A DNA stretch of 21,192 nt from Flammula alnicola. Lineage: Eukaryota; Basidiomycota; Agaricomycetes; Agaricales; Strophariaceae. The notes below the pieces were generated by a model. The model did not search any database, was not told where the DNA came from, and saw only the letters and a program-made list of their open reading frames with translations. The position numbers were made by a program, and so were the translations under genes. The stretch covers positions 1 to 21,192 of the forward strand of contig JADNRV010000627.1 in NCBI GenBank assembly GCA_015499995.1, given 5' to 3'. Positions within the stretch are counted from its first letter, which is position 1. Each line of letters begins with the position of its first letter. Positions 1-11,027 of this stretch are shown here, one piece after another.

Positions 1-281
1 CCTTGCTATTCTGTATACAGTCACTGTTTTCACTTCTGGCTTCGCCATTTAATCATTCTCTCAGTGACTTATACAGTAAGCATTTGGCTTCGCCAATTTT
101 TGTCTGGATCAACTGACCCTCTCGTGTTGACATAGATCTTAATCTATCAACCTCCGCTCAGTTTTTTCGTCGCCCGCCCACCTCTTCCCTTTTCTTTGAT
201 CTTTATTTTAGAGTTCTATTACATGTATCTTACATTGGCCTTGGTAGTTAGCGCCCTCTCACTCCGTCACCCAATCAAAAT
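1..281. other. Non-coding stretch with small GC hairpins
   Basis: No convincing coding sequence is seen. The stretch holds short palindromes around a shared GCTTCG core: TGGC-TTC-GCCA at 37-47, TTGGC-TTC-GCCAA at 84-96, and just downstream a near-perfect 7-bp stem capped by TTCG at 286-303. An inverted pair AGTCACTG/CAGTGACT (about 19-26 and 62-69) and a repeated TATACAG also occur. The middle is CT-rich (150-200), like a fungal 5' region, but I cannot tie it to an intact gene. Confidence 0.4.
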
Positions 282-749
282 TTGGAAGTCCGCTTCGGCA
301 GACTTTTGTTATCGCTAATCATGGCGAACTATGCGAACATCAGCTTTGCTTTAACGGACAACCTTGCTGCTTCGAACATTCGTATTACGTTCAAGCCTTA
401 TGATGGCTCCTGGTCCTACGTCGGCAACGAAGTTTCCAAGATCGATGTTAGCAAGGCTACTATGAACTTGGGGTGGGTCAGCGAAGACAACGATGCCATA
501 TCTGATGAGCGAGCTGTGATCCTGCACGAGTTCGGCCACACTCTTGGCTTGATGCACGAGCATCAGTCCCCTCTGCGTGGAAATAAAATTACTCTCAAAG
601 AATCAGGCATGTACTTCCTTTCTATCGTCTTTTCGTCGATTAACAGCGCTCACAGCTGTCCTCCAATTCTACGAAAGGACCCAGGGTTGGTCAGAACAAG
701 AAGTTCGAGAGCAAATACGGTCTACAATGATCAAGAGCTTAGCAATTGA
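282..749 (+). pseudogene. Truncated astacin-like zinc metallopeptidase (5' part)
   Basis: The translated segment contains HEFGHTLGLMHEHQSP (about residues 82-97), matching HExxHxxGxxH of astacin/M12A-type metzincins, whose three histidines bind catalytic zinc and whose glutamate is the general base. The preceding NISF and NIRITF...GSWSYVG blocks also fit fungal members, which are normally secreted. The copy is broken. After KITLKES (about 605) the homologous continuation (FYERTQGWSEQEVREQI) lies in another frame at about 655-717, and VYNDQELSN returns to the first frame at 720-746. A GT-AG pair (611-655) could be a former intron, but using it does not repair the frame. The Met-turn and C-terminus are absent: the sequence switches at about 745-750 into an unrelated membrane-protein gene. 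No clear signal peptide is seen. The family call is firm; loss of function is inferred from two frame breaks plus truncation. Confidence 0.8.
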
Positions 750-1280
750 AGCAAGACTTTGAAGATGTCGGCGCTGGAGAATCATTGACGAGCTGGCTCT
801 GGTATCTTTTGGTCGTAACGCCATTCCGACTTGTTGGGAGGGTGCTTCGCTCGCTCTTGAAGATGGCTGACGATGACAAGATGCCAGATGGAGCACTGCC
901 TAGCACTGCGTGTTCCGATGTTCTATGCAGAAAGGTTCGATGACGATGTAGTGGTGATTGCGTCATTCGCAATTGCCATTCTGTTTGGGTCGATGCACCT
1001 GATCCCATGGTTATTCGACTTTCCGTCGCGGACAGAGCAGCTTCTCTGGCGCATCTCCGCCCTCGTCATTACCGCCAAGCCTGCTTTGGTGCTCTTGTCA
1101 ATTATTCTTGATGAATTTAACGACAAGTTGGAGTGGGCAATCTTGCCTCCCATGCTTGGTCTGCCTCTCTATGTCATCGCTCGCATCTTCCTGCTCACCG
1201 AGGCCTTCCTTTCTCTCCGCGTCCTGCCACCAGCCGCCTACCAGTCCATCGAATGGATTTCCATTATCCCCCACTTGTAG
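750..1280 (+). pseudogene. 3' fragment of agaricomycete multi-pass membrane protein (copy 1)
   Basis: This piece matches the last third of the gene at 7658-9917, starting at its DFEDxGAGESLTSWLWYL block and running through VVVIAS-AIAILFG, FPSRTEQLLWRISAL and the end ...IEWISIIPHL. It has no 5' part: it is fused directly to the metallopeptidase fragment. Its frame is broken after MPDGA by a 10-bp insertion at 900-909, which duplicates AGCACTGC (892-899 and 902-909) around CT. Downstream of that the frame is open to the stop at 1278-1280, with three or four hydrophobic segments. The 3' flank stays loosely similar to that of copy 2 up to about 1400, so the copy arose by DNA duplication. I know the family as a large, uncharacterised set of membrane proteins in Agaricomycetes; no function is known to me. 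Confidence 0.8.
892..909. repeat. 8-bp duplication around CT: probable transposon excision footprint
   Basis: AGCACTGC at 892-899, CT at 900-901, AGCACTGC again at 902-909. The paralogue at about 8765-8775 has the site once (GAGCAGTGCGTG), so copy 1 gained exactly 10 bp. Eight duplicated bases plus two residual bases is the usual scar left by hAT-type elements. CT also matches the last two bases of the element at 8881-9633. Confidence 0.65.
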
Positions 1281-1448
1281 CTAGTCTTCAAGTTAGTACT
1301 TCAATAGCGATTTGCTAGTCGTCCAATGAATCAGAATTTGGATGCTTGTTTCTACAGGATAAAGGATATGTGAATGGGAATTACAGCAGACTAAGGCAAG
1401 CATGAAAACAAAACTATAAAAAAAAAGCGAACTATCAGCTACCAAGTA

Positions 1449-3499
<2,051 letters not shown>

Positions 3500-4165
3500 T
3501 TCTTTTGGGAAAGCTGCCGAGGGATTGACAAGATGAATTTATAAATTCGGAACAACAAATGTATCTTTTTTACATGACCTTTTTTGAGCTTCAACGCGAA
3601 ACATTTTGGGTTGCCTCAGGAATGGTAACGAGGTGATTGGGGGATGTAGATGAATTTCGGTGGTGAGAGATGGTGACGAGCGCCGAATCGAGACGGAGAA
3701 CGGACGAGGCAAGCCTACGCTAGCAGTGGTCAATGACAACAAAGAGCAGCAGAACAGGGATTCGACACTCAGAGAACCAACAGATAACGATCCCGCGATG
3801 ACACCTTAGTGACAAGACTGCGTGTCCCAGCACAAAACATACAGTATAAGAGGGGAGACCTCAAGCAAGAGAAGCAGAGTCTCGATGTCGATGAACGAGA
3901 GCCAACCGAGAACTTCAAACTCAAGCTTCACTGGTTGATCATGATGAGGCCTAGGGAGCTGAAAATAATACAGACAAACAAGCGGCGGAGACAATTTTCA
4001 ATCTGACAATACCTTTCTCAATTTTATGGCCGAGTGAGACCATCTGACCATCCTCTTCCACCCAAGAAGTCCCACCAGTCGATTGTTCTAAAAATTGCTG
4101 CTTACTGTCGTAAATGTCCTGGGATCAGAAGAGTGGCTGCATGGGGAATGCTTCTTTCCATCGCG
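3500..4165. other. Intergenic, no convincing gene
   Basis: Short frames occur on both strands but none has recognisable motifs or a splice pattern. One minus-strand frame (about 3806-3994) is leucine-rich and could be a chance hydrophobic run. The right part should hold the promoter of the gene at 4220. Confidence 0.4.
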
Positions 4166-4201
4166 TTTAAATAAAGATGCACCGCGCTCGCTTTTGAGCG
4201 C
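4166..4201 (+). promoter_or_regulatory. TATA-like box and hairpin upstream of the 897-codon gene
   Basis: TTTAAATAAA lies about 45-55 bp before the ATG at 4220. A perfect 6-bp inverted repeat GCGCTC-gctttt-GAGCGC follows at 4184-4201, which could fold in a 5' UTR. The core promoter role is inferred from position only. Confidence 0.4.
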
Positions 4202-4219
4202 GACACCCTCTCTTTTTCT

Positions 4220-7200
4220 ATGCCTCGCGGGTCCACCAAAGTTTCCCGTCGGGAACGTCCACCTCGAGAGTTGCATTCCTGGGAACCTCCGGCAACGAAT
4301 GAGCAACTCGACGATGCGTACAAGGCACTCAAGATGGCGCTGTTGCCAAGAAACCCTCTGAAGGAATTGACGGAGGAGGTGCGATAAATCATACATTCGT
4401 TAGTAGGCTATAAACTAAAGCGTTGTTTCCTTTCGAGTAGGACATTTCTAATGCCAACGAACCGTTGCTTGTGTGGGAACAGTCTGAAGAAATATCTGGA
4501 AAGTACACCACAGACGTACGTTTCCTTTGGACTCGACTTTCCACAACCCACTGAAGGCTTTAAACAGCCGTCAAAAAATCTAGTCAGAGAAATGCTCTCA
4601 GTCCTAGAGTACGTTGGGGTGCATCCCGGAGTCGCAAACCTCGACATTGTTCCATTGCAGGAGCGTTGCAACGCGCTCCAGAAGAAAATATACAAGGTCC
4701 TTCTGAAAGAATTACATGCAGGCAATAGGTACAATCGGAATAAATTCAAGCTAATCCTTTCCCGTCATATTGACGCACTTTCAGTAGTTCAGACCATCGT
4801 GGGTTGGTCACGGAGTGGTTAACTGAGCTGGAAAGACACGTCCTCGGCCAAGGCTCCCATGATTTAACTGTAAGCGAAAATCACCGTCTTCTCTTATAAC
4901 TTGACCCTCATCTATTTTAGTGGTACAGGGATAATTTTCGAAAGACCCTTGGACTTATAGAAGCATCACATGAAGTAAGTTCGTTTTATTTTGAACGATC
5001 CCAAGTTGACGGTACCTAGGTTAGCGAGAACCCATCTGTCGTGGAAACGTTACTAAAACTACTCAATGCAAATTACATACCCCACTTCGACCATCTCGAA
5101 ATCGTACATGCAATGCTTACTAACTCGGACTCCCTCAGCGCGGCCGCTGCCTCTAGTTTCGCGATAAGAGCTTCTGCTGCGGTCGATCCCAAAAAGTCAC
5201 CAGAATTTTCGAGGACTCAGATCCTAGAGAACATAGAAGCCATCAAACTCGCCTGCCGAAATCGCGACCTCGAGGTGAGAAGGACTACTCTTTAAACGTC
5301 TATATACCAACAACTTAACGTTACGTCAGTTAACCCAAAAGACCCTCAATTTTTTCGAAACGATGCCAGAAACAACGGAGTTGATAACTGTAAGTAGTAT
5401 GGGCACCTTATATTAGCGGAGCTTGTTTTCTAACTGCATATAACATGACAGTGTGCGGCTATCCAAGTTGCTCTTTTTGAAACTGCAACGCATCTCTCCA
5501 GGCTTAACTTGCCAGACCGAGAAGAGCTCCTGCGTGGCCTGCACGCAACGGCCACCAAGTTTAAGGATGCCACGAAGTCATCAAATCCAGCCCTCAGACC
5601 TTCTTTCTATTCCGCCGCCTCGACAGACGCCTCTAATGTTCGAGTAACCTTTCGAGACTCATCATCGATAGAAAACGCACCTTACAGCACACATACCGAC
5701 CGTGGGAGGTGGGTAGAACTGACTCTTGAAGCAAGTCCAAGAGAACCCATCCAATCGCTTCTCCTTCGATTTGTAGATGAGGCGAACGCCAAGCATAGGC
5801 ATCCTTTCTTCCCCATCTCTGACTTCGACTTGTGCGTCATCCCCGATTCCGCATCCAGTGAAAACTCTGGGATCCCGATGCGTGTCGGAAAGAACTGGTT
5901 TACTCAAGGAAGTGTGGAAGACATCTTGCACGGCAGCCCTGTGATCTCATACAATCGCCACGACGGGCTTCAGGACCTCAAAGATGCAGACCCTCCGTTT
6001 CGGCTGCTACCAGTTTTTCAACGCCAATATCCAGCGACGGCACCTCGACCCCCTACCGACTGGGTCAAGACACCAAGCGCAGAAGGTCCATGGCAGGAAT
6101 TGTCGTCTTTGCAGTTCATGGGAGACGGGGTCGACTTGACAGCCCATTCGACGTATCCTCCGCTCATTGCTCAAACCTTGCTCCTCCCTATCGATTTTTC
6201 CGTCATTGCCAAAGGCTCCATCTTCCTTCGTCGTCGTCGCGTCCCGCCTACCTTGCTACAAGCTAAGCTCGAGTTCCCTCTGAGCTCCGACCAAGCGCGC
6301 TCGTTACTTGGACGGACGGTGTTGTACCAAGCTGCTGATCCCGAGGAGACTCAGAGGTCTCAACCGAGATTACCGCAGAGCAAGCGGCGCAAGACGGAGC
6401 TGGAGCTGGATCCCGTGTATCTTGCTTTTGTATGGGGCCTTGATCCCGAGGCGAAGATCATCAAGACATTCGAGTTCTCGGACCAAGGCATTGGGGAGCT
6501 TTGTCGTACATTCCAGTTCGGCGACTCACAGACGTCCGTCGCTCTCTCCCCGCAGAACCTTCCGAATGACTACCCCGCCCTCCGCAAAGTAGCGAAATTT
6601 GATTGGATCGGTCTCGTCGAGCTGCCGGTGGCAAGTCCCCCCTCCGAAGATGCGGTGGCGGCGAAGGAGGAGCTTCTCCGCAAGCGCAAACGCTTCTCGA
6701 ACATCCTCGCTGCTGCGCCATCGCTCTTCGAAATCGGCATTGGAGGCGACTGTGCCATCGTCGTCGGAGAGTTGACGTTGCATCCTCCTGGCTCTCCTGG
6801 CTCGGTGACCATCGAAAACTGCAAGCGTGGAATCTGGGAGAGTGGATACCGAGACGCGTCTGAAGGCGCGGATGACTTCTTGATCTGGGTTCGATGGCTC
6901 AGACAGGGGCATATCGACCTGACTGCACCTGCTTCTTCCTTTTCTCAGACACGCAACGACGAAGATGGGCCTCTCTCGCCAAACCTTTCTTGGGAGCCTG
7001 AAGGACGCTCGATATCAGTTGATGGCGGTATGGCGGGTATCATTGCCCGTGGAATATTGGGACAAGAGCCAATGGTGCAGTTGACTGGACGAAGCGATGA
7101 TGGCATGCGCGAAGCGTTCCTTCAAATGCTGATATTGTCTGGGTCGGAAGATGGGAGATACCATATTCCTGGTGGTATTTCGTCCTATACAGGAGGAGAC

Positions 7201-7296
7201 GGTACATTTTCAGTTCATGTAGTGGAGGATAGCGAGGGAGAAGTAGTTGGTGTACGGGTGATTGGAAACGGTGGTGTGGAAGACAACGAGGATTAG
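4220..7296 (+). CDS. Uncharacterised 897-aa protein, eight exons
   Basis: Exons: 4220-4378, 4441-4515, 4568-4728, 4785-4869, 4921-4974, 5020-5274, 5330-5389 and 5452-7296. All seven introns (45-62 bp) are GT-AG and frames join without a stop, giving 897 codons. The start MPRGSTKVSRRERPP is chosen because it is the only ATG opening this frame after a TATA-like box; it is basic. Residues 55-280 look alpha-helical and soluble. The long last exon encodes a mixed globular region. A basic run SKRRKTE (about residue 570) could be a nuclear signal. Near the C-terminus are SVDGGMAG and EDGRYHIPGG, then GGDGTFSVHVVEDSEGEVVGVRV-type strands, faintly like DUF4241 proteins from memory; I would not rely on that. 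No membrane segment or signal peptide. This is the only protein gene in the left half without lesions, so it is probably functional. Role unknown. Confidence 0.85.
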
Positions 7297-7599
7297 AAAG
7301 CCGACGGAATCATACTGCATTAATCAAACTTATGTTTGCATCTTCGATAGTGGGATTTCAATATATCAAGCTGCGTTCGTTCTTTGCCTTGGATGAGGAT
7401 TCAATATTCAATATTCAAATATTCAGGAATGAGTAAGATCTCTCCTCTTTTTTGTGCCTACATACCTCTGTAGGGACTCGGGAGGTTATTGAACGACCTG
7501 GACCTGATTAATGATTCCTCAGAAACTGACCTCGGCTAATGATAGAAACACAGCCACTCCAGACACGGCCGCGGGCAACCAAGATATCAGAACAAATGT
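7297..7599. other. Intergenic: 3' flank of the 897-aa gene and AT-rich direct repeats
   Basis: No gene seen. A short run of ATTCAATATTCAATATTCAA-type repeats lies at about 7399-7425. The rest is the likely 3' UTR on the left and the upstream region of the membrane-protein gene on the right. Confidence 0.4.
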
Positions 7600-7613
7600 A
7601 CCATCGATTTAAA
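7600..7613 (+). promoter_or_regulatory. Conserved promoter box ACCATCGATTTAAA (copy 2)
   Basis: The same 14 bases occur at 10165-10178, in each case 40-45 bp upstream of a matching signal-peptide ATG, while the surrounding bases have diverged. TTTAAA probably serves as the TATA-like element. Conservation between the two copies is seen directly; its role is inferred. Confidence 0.5.
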
Positions 7614-7657
7614 TTCACACGAAACGAGCACATCTTCATGCCCTCAACTACGCTCTA

Positions 7658-9917
7658 ATGCTCATCTTATTCCTCATTCTCATTTATATCCGCACTCTAC
7701 ATGGCCCCGTTTCATCGCTGGAGACTCCAAGGGTCGAATCGACCTTCAACGTACTTCGTGACACAGGCGAAGGATGCGTCAATAGCCGAACCGTGTGGGA
7801 TATATTCTGGAGCTGCGTCGCAACGATATTCGCGTGCACCTGGTCCGCTGTGCATCCGAATGTCCCAGGCCCAAGGGATTCAGGCTGGACATGCTTTAAG
7901 CGCCGCGTCGTAACGATGTTCTATGCGATGGTTGCGCCTGAGTTCATGGCTTGGTGGGCAATGCGGCAGTATTTCGGGGCAAGAAAGATTATGAGGGACT
8001 ATAATGAGCATATCGCGAAAGGTAAGTTTCATGATTGTAGGAAATGGAGCCAATAAAGACTTACAGCTAGACAGCAACACCACCCACATGTTCAATATTT
8101 GAGAGTGTAAGGGACTGGTTTAAAGGACCGCCCGTGGTGAAGCAAGGGCCAGAATTCGTACGGCCGTGGACGATTACGCACGGGTTCTTTGTCCAGATGG
8201 GCGGTTTCCTGCTCTGCAAGGGTGAAAGGCCTATCCGGTCACTGGATTATGAGGGCTTGAGGAAGCTGATGAAGACTGGGGCCATCGAGATACTAACGAT
8301 TACCGAAGTCGAGATCAACGATCGAAGTTTTATCTCTAAAGGGATTGTCGTCCTTCAAACGACATGGTTCATTATGCAATGCACAGCGCGATGGGTGGAG
8401 AAGCTCCCCTTGACGGAGCTCGAAGTGGTTACACTTGCGTTTGCAGTGCTGAATGCGATTGTATACGGACTATGGTGGAACAAACCACAGAATATAGGGG
8501 TGGCTGTATGCGTCGAGGAGAAGAAAGTCGGGACTGAGGGGAATGTCGATGGCGATGGGGATACTGTAGTGTCAGAGACAGAGGCGATGATAGCAAAGGT
8601 GGGCTGGCTGCGAAGAATGCTGAAGGAAGACTTTGAAGATATCGGCGCTGGAGAATCGTTGACGAGCTGGCTCTGGTATCTTTTCGTCAAAATGCCGTCG
8701 CGACTTGCTGGGAGTGCGCTTCACCTTTGGAAGAAGACGGCTAATGATCGCGAGATGCCAGATGGAGCAGTGCGTGTTCCGATGTTTTATGCAGAAGAGT
8801 CCGATGACGCGTACAATGTAGTGGTGATCGCGTCATATGCAATTGCCATTCTGTTTGGGGCGATGCACCTGATCGCATGGAGGACCCCTGATAATACCGT
8901 GAGAGGTTGGATACCAAATACCCAAATTTTGGGTCGGCATAAGTAGGTGTTCGAAATTTCAGCAATTTTGGGCGAAATTTAGGTGTTTTCGGGATCCGAC
9001 TTAAAAATTTCGGCTCATATAGGTGTGCATAGTATCTGACCTCCAAAAATGTATATAAAATAGCTAAAAATTCAAAAAAAAAATTCTATGGCTTGTATTC
9101 TACTTTATATCTTGCTGTCTTCATTTTGGGCCCCTTTTTCTTGTGATGGTTGAGTAGGTGAGTGTTTTGAATGCCAAAAATGCGAAGATTGAATGAAATT
9201 GAAATTTTTGTAAATGGAAGAAAAGAATAATTTTCATTCCTCGACATCGTGCCACTGTGCTCTGATATGCCACTGACAATACAGAAATTAGCCAATCGTT
9301 CTACCACTGTCTAATCTGAAATGTGGCCCAAGGGCCAAGTTGGGGCCAAGTACAAGGCTAATGCCTAATGGATAACTCGAGTCTCGATATTAGATCAAAA
9401 TTATTGTCGGTCATCATGTAATCGCTGACTGGGAACCGAGCAACCCATGGGTGTGCGGGATCTGACCTAACACAAATTGGGTGGCTCTTGGGTGTGCAGG
9501 AGACATAGAGATACAATAAAATTTGGCCTGTCCATAGGTGTGCGCCTGCATAACAGTATCCGAGCTCGCGCGGCCCAAGGCCGGCTCGTAGGTGTGGGAA
9601 TATCCAACCTCTCACGGTATTATCAGGGGTCCTTCACATGGTCACTCAACTTTCCGTCGCGGACAGAGCAGCTTCTCTGGCGCATCTCCGCCCTTGACAT
9701 CATCACATTCCCTGTTTGCTGTCTTCTGCTACCTTTGGTCGCGGGGATCCTGCCAAAGTCAGAAGCATACCTTGTTGGTGTTCTATTCGGGATTGCCATC
9801 CCTCTCTATGTTATCTCTCGCATCTTCCTGCTTACCGACGCCTTCCTTTCTCTCCGTGCTCTGCCACCAGGCGCCTACCACTCCATCGAATGGACTTCCA
9901 TAATCCCCCACTTGTAG
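7658..9917 (+). CDS. Agaricomycete multi-pass membrane protein (copy 2), split by a transposon
   Basis: Exon 1 is 7658-8021; a 53-bp GT-AG intron (8022-8074) joins it in frame to exon 2 from 8075. The frame runs to W390 at 8880, where a 753-bp transposon is inserted; it resumes at 9642 and ends ...IEWTSIIPHL at 9917. Without the insertion the protein would have 481 residues. The N-terminus is a hydrophobic signal-like stretch (1-16). Membrane segments are likely near 45-65 (TVWDIFWSCVATIFACTW), 84-104, 208-226, 236-256 and 369-388, plus two more after the insertion. WTITHGFFVQMGGF (153-166) is a hallmark block of this expanded agaricomycete family, whose role I do not know. Reading through the element gives a stop at 8944-8946, so the unspliced product lacks the last two membrane segments. 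Splice sites inside the element could restore the frame (see findings). Whether it is a pseudogene or a working gene is open. Confidence 0.8.
8022..8074 (+). other. 53-bp spliceosomal intron in membrane-protein gene
   Basis: Donor GTAAGT at 8022 and acceptor CTAGACAG ending at 8074. This pair joins phase 1 to phase 1 (G|CA) and removes the only stops between the two exons. The other AGs at 8066 and 8070 leave the wrong phase. Confidence 0.8.
8881..8913 (+). repeat. Left terminal inverted repeat of the transposon
   Basis: All 33 bases are the reverse complement of 9601-9633; base 34 no longer matches. It contains a donor-like CC|GTGAGAGG with GT at 8899-8900. Confidence 0.95.
8945..9597 (+). 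repeat. Subterminal AGGTGTGC-type direct repeats in the transposon
   Basis: Seven same-strand copies of (A/G)GGTGT, most extended to GGTGTGC, start at about 8945, 8981, 9021, 9449, 9490, 9536 and 9590. Three sit near the left end, four near the right, none in the AT-rich middle. Three are followed by ATC(C/T)GACCT-like sequence. Subterminal short repeats are typical transposase binding sites in hAT elements; that role is inferred here. Confidence 0.6.
9601..9633 (-). repeat. Right terminal inverted repeat of the transposon
   Basis: Mirror of 8881-8913. On the + strand it contains CTCTCAC (a possible branch site, CTCAC at 9611-9615) and ATTATCAG|GGG with AG at 9625-9626, a good acceptor context. 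Confidence 0.95.
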
Positions 9918-10164
9918 TTTCTTGGTACTTAAATTCAAGATCTGTCAGTCATCCATTCCATCAGGATTAGGAAGCTCATTTTCTACATGATCAAAAATAT
10001 GTCAATGGGTATTAATTAGTACATCAAATTAAAGGAATCATGAGAGCATCAATATTCACCGTAAATAATCCAATGTAGTTGCCACCGGGCCGGGACAGCC
10101 CCAGCGCCTAAATGACAACTACGCGCCAAACTAGCGCCAAACATACCGGCATGACATGACTCAC
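9918..10164. other. 3' flank of copy 2 and upstream region of copy 3
   Basis: The left part resembles the 3' flank of copy 1 (TTTCTACA-GAT-AA-ATATGT pattern, 9980-10010). At 10123-10141 are two GCGCCAAA octamers 11 bp apart, each matching the E2F core site. No coding sequence. Confidence 0.4.
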
Positions 10165-10300
10165 ACCATCGATTTAAACCTGACATAAATGCCCATTAAT
10201 CACTTCGACTAAATGTAATGTTCGTCCTCCTCTTCCTTCTCGCTTGTATGTGCACTCTACACGGCGTAGCCGTTTCATGATTCATCGCCAGAAACTCCAG
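10165..10300 (+). pseudogene. Promoter and signal-peptide fragment of the membrane-protein family (copy 3)
   Basis: ACCATCGATTTAAA (10165-10178) and the ATG at 10218 match copy 2 in order and spacing. The frame encodes MFVLLFLLACMCTLHGVAVS and then TGA at 10278; copy 2 reads TLHGPVSSLETP at this place. The stop comes from 7 extra bases, TTCAT-GA-TTCAT (10274-10285), where copy 2 has TTCAT once. Past that, SPETPDV is recognisable, and similarity ends near 10300. The remaining nine tenths of the gene is absent. Confidence 0.65.
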
Positions 10301-10377
10301 ACGTCAGATATCTATACTATAAATCGAAGAGGGTCTTTCTCACATGACAGACAAAGACTGGTCACAATTGCTCACAG

Positions 10378-10488
10378 CTAATCACTTCCTCGGCGCATTC
10401 ACGCAGTCATTCCATGAGGTAGGTGGTACACGATCCTGCCCTAGGACCAGCGGCAGGATCTGTCTATTCGATTTATCGAGAAACGGCG
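10378..10488 (+). repeat. 111-bp direct repeat, left copy
   Basis: Identical at all 111 positions to 11028-11138, 650 bp away. It starts CTAATCACTTCC and ends GAAACGGCG. No TG...CA ends and no flanking target duplication are seen, so it is not an ordinary LTR. It contains CATGAG|GTAGGT, a possible splice donor context. Identity implies a recent duplication or gene conversion. Confidence 0.95.
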
Positions 10489-10743
10489 GTTACAAACAGG
10501 TAGAAATAAAAGTATGCAAGCGCGGAAAGAAACCCTGCAAGTGTGGCACGGGTAATACATAAGAATCAAACTTAGAATCTCGGTGTGAAATAGTAGTAAA
10601 GGAAACGGAAAGGACATGCACAAAATACGGGGTTGAGGCGGGCGGGTAGCACGAGAAGAGAAAGGATGGAATGACTAATGAATTCAAGAACCAAGGAGCG
10701 TCAGCAAGAAAGGCACGCCATGAAAGAGATATCTTTCACTCAC

Positions 10744-10903
10744 CCAGAGAACCAAGGAGCATCGCAAGGAAGACGGCAAGGCCCCATGATTCCTGGGTGG
10801 GAGTGATAAAGGTGTGGAATGTCTCACCTACAAAGACAGTTGAGATCTGTTGCGGAAACATGATCTCTACCCACACGCTGTTGACCAGAATGGAGACCGG
10901 AGT
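10744..10903 (-). CDS. Possible orphan exon with one hydrophobic segment
   Basis: Between an acceptor-like CTCCTAG and a donor G|GTGAGT is an open 160-bp stretch with protein-like sequence: VNSVWVEIMFPQQIST, then VGETFHTFITPTQESW and a hydrophobic GLAVFLAMLLGSL. A further 69-bp GT-AG gap (10675-10743) would lead in frame to a less convincing continuation. I do not recognise it. It lies inside the segment framed by the 111-bp repeats and may be a relic of a gene brought with them, or chance. Confidence 0.25.
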
Positions 10904-11027
10904 CTAGGAGCGCGCTGGACGTACGCATACCAGTCATCAGTTGAAGTGTGGGTGACGAGGGACGGAGGACACATAGGCATGAACCTCGGGTGATTAGTCT
11001 TATGTAAACACAAGTTTTTAAACCCAA

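Larger units (their letters stand above)
8881..9633. mobile_element. 753-bp non-autonomous DNA transposon (hAT-like MITE)
   Basis: The ends form a perfect 33-bp terminal inverted repeat (8881-8913 and 9601-9633, outer end AGGACCCCTG). It is flanked by an 8-bp target duplication with one mismatch: TCGCATGG at 8873-8880 and TCACATGG at 9634-9641. The paralogue at 1000 is uninterrupted at the equivalent site, which proves insertion. No transposase frame is present, so it depends on a partner element. The 8-bp duplication fits hAT (also P-like) elements; the superfamily is inferred from that length only. The interior has several same-direction copies of (A/G)GGTGTGC near both ends and an AT-rich core at 9030-9330. 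The inverted repeats contain candidate splice signals. Confidence 0.92.

Noticed and set aside
3806..3994. Leucine-rich minus-strand frame as a membrane protein
   Set aside because: Single short hydrophobic run, no start context or introns, and no recognisable family.
6308..6912. Frames on both strands inside the large exon of the 897-aa gene
   Set aside because: They are shadows of the real frame, arginine- and serine-rich, without independent signals.
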